This document shows, one piece after another, positions 62,380 through 64,000 of a DNA stretch of 64,000 nt (its first letter is position 1; each line of letters opens with the position of its first letter). The DNA comes from Bacteroidia bacterium (lineage in GTDB: Bacteria; Bacteroidota; Bacteroidia; J057), in contig JAWKNO010000001.1 in NCBI GenBank assembly GCA_041391665.1, forward strand, positions 1,612,001 to 1,676,000, read 5' to 3'. The position numbers and the translations under genes are program-made. The notes below the pieces were generated by a model. The model did no database searches, had not been told where the DNA came from, and was given only the letters and a program-made list of their open reading frames with translations.

Positions 62380-64000
62380 TCACCGCTTCGCCACAATCTC
62401 AAAAACTCCACTGCCCAATTCGAATACCTGTCGTTTTCCGCCAGCAAAATTTTCGGTGCGGAGTAGCGAAGCGGGCTGTCCGTCAATGTGGACTGAGGTA
62501 AATTCTGCCGGCAGCCAGATTTCCGCTTCTGCATTGCCCGGGATGGAAACATTCATTCTCCATCCATCTCTGCTCTGGCTGATCTCGCAACCAATACTCC
62601 CTCGGATGCAGGGCATCTTGATCGCTGCGTGTTCAAGACTTCCGGGCTGCGGACTGATGCGAAACCTGCGGAATGCAGGTTCCAATGGCTCGATACCCAT
62701 CAGTTTGCGGGCGGTGATGTTGGCGGGAGCAGCACCCCATGCATGATTCCAGGTGAGGTTGGGTTTAAAATATTCGTCCCAGGCCTCTGTGGTCATGGAG
62801 GACCCTACCCGGATCATATTGCGCCAGCTCCGCAGGCTGTCTGCTGTCATGAGCGACAGCGCATAGTCAGCTTCGCCTGCCTGATAAAGTGCATCAAGCA
62901 GGTGTTGTGCGCCATAGACACTGCATGCCATTCCGCGGCTTTTGACAAATGTGGCTACGCTGGGCAGGTGCTTTTCCGGAACCAGCCCAAAAGCCAGCGC
63001 AAACATATTGGCGTGGAGGCTGGCGTGGTCAGTAGATTCTCCGTCTTTGAATATGCCTCTTTTTTTGTCGAAAAAGGTCTTCATAAAGCTCTCCTGATGC
63101 AGTGCCGCCCTATCTGAAAAAAATTTCTGATCTGCCGCATGGCCTGTTACTGTTGCAATCCGCTCCATCAATACCAGCGAGCGGTAATGAAAGGCATTTA
63201 CGACGGTATTAAAATCGTTATAAACATAGCCGTCTGTTTCTCCTCCGGGTTTCGGACTCGCATTGGGGGGCGGCGCCTGCCCGGGTTTAGGGCCTTGCGG
63301 CCAGTCGACAATATCCCTGAACTGCTCCACCGGGCCGGGAAACCTGAGGCTGGTGAGAAATGCCTGCGTCTTTTTTCCTTTTAGGGTGCTGATTAGTCCG
63401 TTGGGTTCTGCCAGGTCAATCAGCGATTTTCTTTTCAGGTCTTCGTAGCGGTTGTGGAGGAGATCGGCGTCGCCGGTTTGCATATAGTCTTCCCACGCCA
63501 TCAATATCGTATGCATTTGCCACTCTGTCGGCCAGGAGGCATGGTCGAGCAGGAAGTTGACGGTATATTTTCCGATAGAATATTCGCGATCCACTGTATA
63601 GTGTCCCAATTGCTGAATGTATGCGTCGGCTTCATAGGGCATACGTTCCCGGTTGCCATCGGCATATACTCCCAGGAATGGCGTAGCTTTCAGGGTGTAT
63701 TTACACAGGTTCCAGACTTCATTGAGGTTCGTGTCTGAACAGGAAAAACTGGCAGCCTGGTCGTCAAAATAATAAAACAGTGCAGCCTGCTGCATGTGGC
63801 TGATCTGATAAGTATGGGCCTTACCCGTTATTTCGACATACCGGAAAGGCAATACTTCGGGGTAATGAGGCGCGAGTTTTTGGGTGTGTAGATACCGTGA
63901 GGGAGGTCTTTGTGCAAGCCGGAGTACATAGTGGTGGGTCCCTTTTTTGAGCGTCATTTCCACCTTTTCATAGCCGATATTGGATTTTCCCGGGTCTTTA
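62380..64000 (-). CDS. GH78-type alpha-L-rhamnosidase (C-terminal part)
   Basis: At least 540 residues; the frame is open to the right edge, so the start is missing. Motifs typical of the GH78 catalytic (alpha/alpha)6 barrel: GNRERMPYEADAYIQQLGHY, SWPTEWQMHTILMAWEDY, STDHASLHANMFALAFGLVP and TTEAWDEYFKPNLTWNHAWG, containing acidic residues that act in the hydrolase; the C-terminal beta-sandwich (EPAFRRFRISPQPGSLEHA) follows. It releases L-rhamnose from glycans or glycosides. Likely secreted; signal region not in window. Confidence 0.9.
   Translation of the reverse strand, partial: KDPGKSNIGYEKVEMTLKKGTHHYVLRLAQRPPSRYLHTQKLAPHYPEVLPFRYVEITGKAHTYQISHMQQAALFYYFDDQAASFSCSDTNLNEVWNLCKYTLKATPFLGVYADGNRERMPYEADAYIQQLGHYTVDREYSIGKYTVNFLLDHASWPTEWQMHTILMAWEDYMQTGDADLLHNRYEDLKRKSLIDLAEPNGLISTLKGKKTQAFLTSLRFPGPVEQFRDIVDWPQGPKPGQAPPPNASPKPGGETDGYVYNDFNTVVNAFHYRSLVLMERIATVTGHAADQKFFSDRAALHQESFMKTFFDKKRGIFKDGESTDHASLHANMFALAFGLVPEKHLPSVATFVKSRGMACSVYGAQHLLDALYQAGEADYALSLMTADSLRSWRNMIRVGSSMTTEAWDEYFKPNLTWNHAWGAAPANITARKLMGIEPLEPAFRRFRISPQPGSLEHAAIKMPCIRGSIGCEISQSRDGWRMNVSIPGNAEAEIWLPAEFTSVHIDGQPASLLRTENFAGGKRQVFELGSGVFEIVAKR

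Overview
Organism. The window looks like a chromosome segment of a Bacteroidota bacterium, probably of the Saprospiria or a related marine or sludge lineage. The evidence is a gldF/gldG-type ABC transporter, at least six large secreted proteins ending in a type A sorting domain of the type IX secretion system (T9SS), many SPII lipoproteins with short C-rich lipoboxes, DUF4340, DUF4412, DUF779 and TlpA-like families, and few Shine-Dalgarno sequences. No rRNA, tRNA, phage or CRISPR locus was seen.

Layout. 1-2858: end of a gliding-type ABC transporter operon (permease, GldG-like protein, DUF4340). 2871-5282: two terpenoid-cyclase-fold (squalene/prenyltransferase repeat) exported proteins. 5373-7933: polysaccharide O-acetylation pair (AlgJ/AlgX-like and MBOAT AlgI-like). 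8-20 kb: T9SS cargo, an S41 peptidase, single-domain receivers, a DUF4412 protein, a TlpA-like thioredoxin and a giant S8 protease with PKD domains. 20-22.6 kb: patatin phospholipase and acyl-CoA ligase, plausibly a lipid turnover pair. 22.7-24.6 kb: a small graveyard holding a PIN toxin/antitoxin pair, two orphan gene tails, a lipoprotein and a collapsed mini-gene. 24.6-27.2 kb: BlaI repressor and M56 metallopeptidase with two perfect operators. 27-38 kb: three T9SS cargo proteins including a 1.9-kilo-residue FG-GAP/thrombospondin-3 protein. 38-43 kb: aldehyde dehydrogenase/DUF779/AraC, a TetR repressor with tandem operators facing its target, and a DinB-like protein. 43.5-53.7 kb: lipoprotein, AAA ATPase (DUF4143), and the main item of interest. 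53.8-56.4 kb: NarL-type response regulator and TPR histidine kinase. 56.5-64 kb: unknown secreted proteins, an Rpn-type nuclease, a PD40 propeller, a GxxExxY gene inside a foldback repeat array, and a truncated GH78 alpha-L-rhamnosidase.

The most unusual locus is a family of repeated two-gene cassettes. Each has the same promoter, a small lipoprotein with a shared C-terminal signature (DGRFDV or a variant), and a second gene related to a 1576-residue T9SS-exported alpha/beta hydrolase with a beta-helix. There are four units: A at 23.8-24.5 kb and B, C, D in tandem at 45.9-53.7 kb. Only D carries the full-length second gene. B and C carry versions cut at the same codon, and A carries a signal peptide fused directly to the last part of the sorting domain. 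Between the -35-like TTGACA and the -10-like TATATT of the shared promoter lies a C tract of 4 (interrupted by T), 6, 11 and 10 bases, giving spacers of 15, 15, 20 and 19 bp. That is the architecture of a promoter that phase-varies by slippage. The lipoproteins of A and D are nearly identical at their first ~60 residues and at the tail but differ in the middle, as expected for recombinational diversification of a surface protein. A two-component system directly follows unit D.

Functions of the cassette, of several hypothetical proteins and of the repeats are inferred; no database search was possible.
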